From Bacteroidota bacterium (GTDB lineage Bacteria; Bacteroidota; Bacteroidia; Flavobacteriales; Flavobacteriaceae): a stretch of 64,000 nucleotides of DNA. Position 1 is the stretch's first letter, and each line of letters begins with the position of its first letter. The DNA lies in contig JAHJTN010000010.1 of assembly GCA_018829465.1 (NCBI GenBank), positions 124,001 to 188,000 on the forward strand. The letters run 5' to 3'. Positions 62,574 to 64,000 of the stretch are shown here, in pieces. The translations under genes were made by a program, and so were the position numbers. Below the pieces are notes generated by a model, which was given only the letters and a program-made list of their open reading frames with translations, searched no databases and was not told where the DNA came from.

Positions 62574-62581
62574 TACTTTTG
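62574..62581 (+). promoter_or_regulatory. -7 element of the nucleotide-sugar dehydrogenase gene
   Basis: TACTTTTG fits TAnnTTTG and lies 11 bp before the ATG at 62593 and 20 bp before the ATG at 62602, favouring the second start. Confidence 0.45.
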
Positions 62582-62592
62582 CCAATACAACT

Positions 62593-63888
62593 ATGAATGC
62601 AATGACAGAAGAAAAAATCAAAATCGCCGTTGTGGGCCTCGGTTATGTAGGACTGCCACTCGCACGCCTTTTTGCAACCAAATATCCCGTAGTTGGTTTT
62701 GACATCAACACCGAGCGGGTTGCAGCACTCAACACAGGAAAAGATACGACTTTAGAAGTGACGGACGCCGATCTTCAAGCCGTCTTAAAATCCCAAGCCG
62801 ACGATAAAAACGGGCTGTATTGTTCTGCTGAATTAAAAGACATTGCTGCGTCAAACATCTACATCATTACGGTGCCGACACCTGTGGACAAGCACAACCG
62901 CCCCGATTTGACGCCCTTGTACAAATCGAGTGCGTCTATTGGTAAGGTGCTGAAAAAGGGCGATATTATCATTTACGAATCTACCGTTTATCCGGGTGTC
63001 ACCGAAGAGGAATGTGTCCCTGTTTTGGAGCGCGTATCCGGGTTGGCGTTTAACAAAGATTTTTATGCCGGTTATTCGCCCGAGCGAATCAATCCGGGCG
63101 ACAAAGAACACACCGTCGAAAAAATATTGAAAGTCACTTCGGGCTCTACGCCCGCAATCGGACAAAAAGTGGATGCACTTTATCGTTCCGTAATCATCGC
63201 CGGAACACATTTGGCGCCAAGCATCAAAGTGGCCGAAGCAGCCAAAGTAATTGAAAATGCACAGCGCGACATCAACATTGCATTTGTGAACGAACTGGCC
63301 AAAATTTTTAATTTGTTAGAAATTGACACCCAAGCCGTGCTCGAAGCCGCCGCCACCAAGTGGAATTTTTTAAAATTCAAACCCGGTTTGGTGGGTGGGC
63401 ATTGCATTGGTGTAGATCCTTATTATTTGGCACAAAAGGCGCAGGAAAAAGGTTATCATCCGGAAATAATTTTGGCAGGCAGGCGTTTGAATGACAGTAT
63501 GGGTGGCTATGTTGCTACAGAAGTTGTAAAACTCATGATCCAAAAAGACATCAAAATAAAAGGTGCTGAAGTGTTGGTTTTGGGCATCACTTTTAAAGAA
63601 AACTGCCCGGATGTGCGCAACACCAAGGCTGTAGATGTGGTTGGTGGGCTACAAGATTTTGGCGCCCGGGTGACGGTTTATGACCCTTGGGCGAATACGG
63701 CTGAAGTGCAACACGAATACGGATTGCAAATTGTAAACACTTTACCCGATCAGAAATTTGATGCGGTTGTGCTTGCCGTTTCACATCAAGCGTTTGAGTC
63801 GTTGGATTTGACACTTTTGAAGAAACCTACAGCCGTTGTATATGACGTAAAATGCGTACTCAAATGTCCGATAGACGGAAAGTTGTAA
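62593..63888 (+). CDS. Nucleotide-sugar dehydrogenase (UDP-HexNAc/Hex dehydrogenase family)
   Basis: 431 residues; the ATG three codons on (62602) may be the real start. The NAD motif is VVGLGYVGLPLA. The catalytic Cys is in VGGHCIGVDPYYL, the form found in WbpA/WbpO/TviB-type enzymes rather than in UDP-glucose dehydrogenases. The enzyme makes a uronic acid sugar nucleotide for capsule or O-antigen. The NusG/UpxY-like gene follows by 20 bp, which marks the start of a polysaccharide locus. Confidence 0.92.
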   Translation: MNAMTEEKIKIAVVGLGYVGLPLARLFATKYPVVGFDINTERVAALNTGKDTTLEVTDADLQAVLKSQADDKNGLYCSAELKDIAASNIYIITVPTPVDKHNRPDLTPLYKSSASIGKVLKKGDIIIYESTVYPGVTEEECVPVLERVSGLAFNKDFYAGYSPERINPGDKEHTVEKILKVTSGSTPAIGQKVDALYRSVIIAGTHLAPSIKVAEAAKVIENAQRDINIAFVNELAKIFNLLEIDTQAVLEAAATKWNFLKFKPGLVGGHCIGVDPYYLAQKAQEKGYHPEIILAGRRLNDSMGGYVATEVVKLMIQKDIKIKGAEVLVLGITFKENCPDVRNTKAVDVVGGLQDFGARVTVYDPWANTAEVQHEYGLQIVNTLPDQKFDAVVLAVSHQAFESLDLTLLKKPTAVVYDVKCVLKCPIDGKL

Positions 63889-63908
63889 ACGAATGACTAA
63901 ATTGCCTC

Positions 63909-64000
63909 ATGAATTGGTATGTACTTTACACGAAACCCCGAGCGGAACTCAAAACGGCTACGGCACTTCACAAGGCCGGCATAGAGTGCTACTGCCCTAC
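63909..64000 (+). CDS. NusG/UpxY-like antiterminator (partial, cut by window end)
   Basis: The visible N-terminus is MNWYVLYTKPRAELKTATAL followed by HKAGIECYCP, the start of the NusG N-terminal domain as in RfaH/UpxY/LoaP-type specialised antiterminators. Such genes lead capsule operons in Bacteroidota. Only 30 residues are seen. Confidence 0.85.
   Translation, partial: MNWYVLYTKPRAELKTATALHKAGIECYCP

Noticed and set aside
1-64000. CRISPR arrays, rRNA operons, intact insertion sequences
   Set aside because: No regularly spaced repeats, rRNA sequence or transposase gene was seen on either strand.

Overview
The window looks like a Flavobacteriales (Bacteroidota) chromosome. It has AT-rich intergenic DNA, many promoters of the Bacteroidota type (TTTG, about 19-20 nt, TAnnTTTG), SPII lipoproteins ending in short SC/AC lipoboxes, a CTnDOT-type conjugation gene set, and conserved family genes (DUF4293, DUF6503, DUF5777, short MenE). 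No rRNA, CRISPR array or intact IS was seen.

Positions 1-24.2 kb are the right-hand part of an integrative conjugative element (ICE). Its tyrosine integrase (22705-23970) faces the 3' end of a tRNA-Pro gene (24225-24299), the likely attachment site; the other end, with relaxase and coupling protein, lies left of the window. From left to right the element holds a DnaC-like ATPase; a leftward trio encoding an ECF-like sigma factor, a small partner and an ImmA/IrrE metallopeptidase; a rightward short type II CBASS anti-phage operon (CD-NTase, E2-like protein, CapV patatin phospholipase) preceded by a 51-residue membrane protein; an amidase; the transfer operon traE-F-G-I-J-K-M-N; a mercury-resistance module (ArsR-type regulator, MerT-HMA fusion, beta-propeller lipoprotein, MerP-like protein, double YHS/TRASH protein, MerA, and a second flavoprotein that has lost one redox cysteine); then AraC, VOC and ORF6N cargo. 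The mer module ends in a scar: a GDCCVxC gene is cut and fused to a diverged second copy of the traN 3' end, indicating recombination between two related ICEs.

From 24.2 to 36.6 kb is core chromosome: tRNA-Ser/tRNA-Pro, a PgpH-type c-di-AMP phosphodiesterase, thiolase, an NlpC/P60-fold protein without its catalytic cysteine, an overlooked 58-residue membrane protein, fumC, GNAT, an M24 peptidase, menE, a parDE module followed by a long palindrome, and two exported proteins.

From 36.9 to 43.25 kb is a respiratory-type operon: six-haem lipoprotein, one-haem lipoprotein, beta-barrel protein, small Tat protein, four-cluster FeS protein, NrfD-like membrane subunit, membrane-anchored exported protein and a monohaem cytochrome. 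No molybdopterin catalytic subunit is present, and a perfect palindromic operator candidate lies upstream.

From 43.4 to 64 kb is more core genome: zinc metalloprotease, glycosyltransferase, amidase, DEAD-box helicase, GH13 glucosidase, AhpD-like protein, rho, DUF4293, phosphoesterase, truA, ABC exporter, the c-di-AMP synthase CdaA, and the start of a surface-polysaccharide locus (nucleotide-sugar dehydrogenase, then a NusG/UpxY-like gene cut by the window edge). A dispersed repeat of about 90-115 bp occurs five times between 29.1 and 58.7 kb; four copies end directly at the start codon of a downstream gene.
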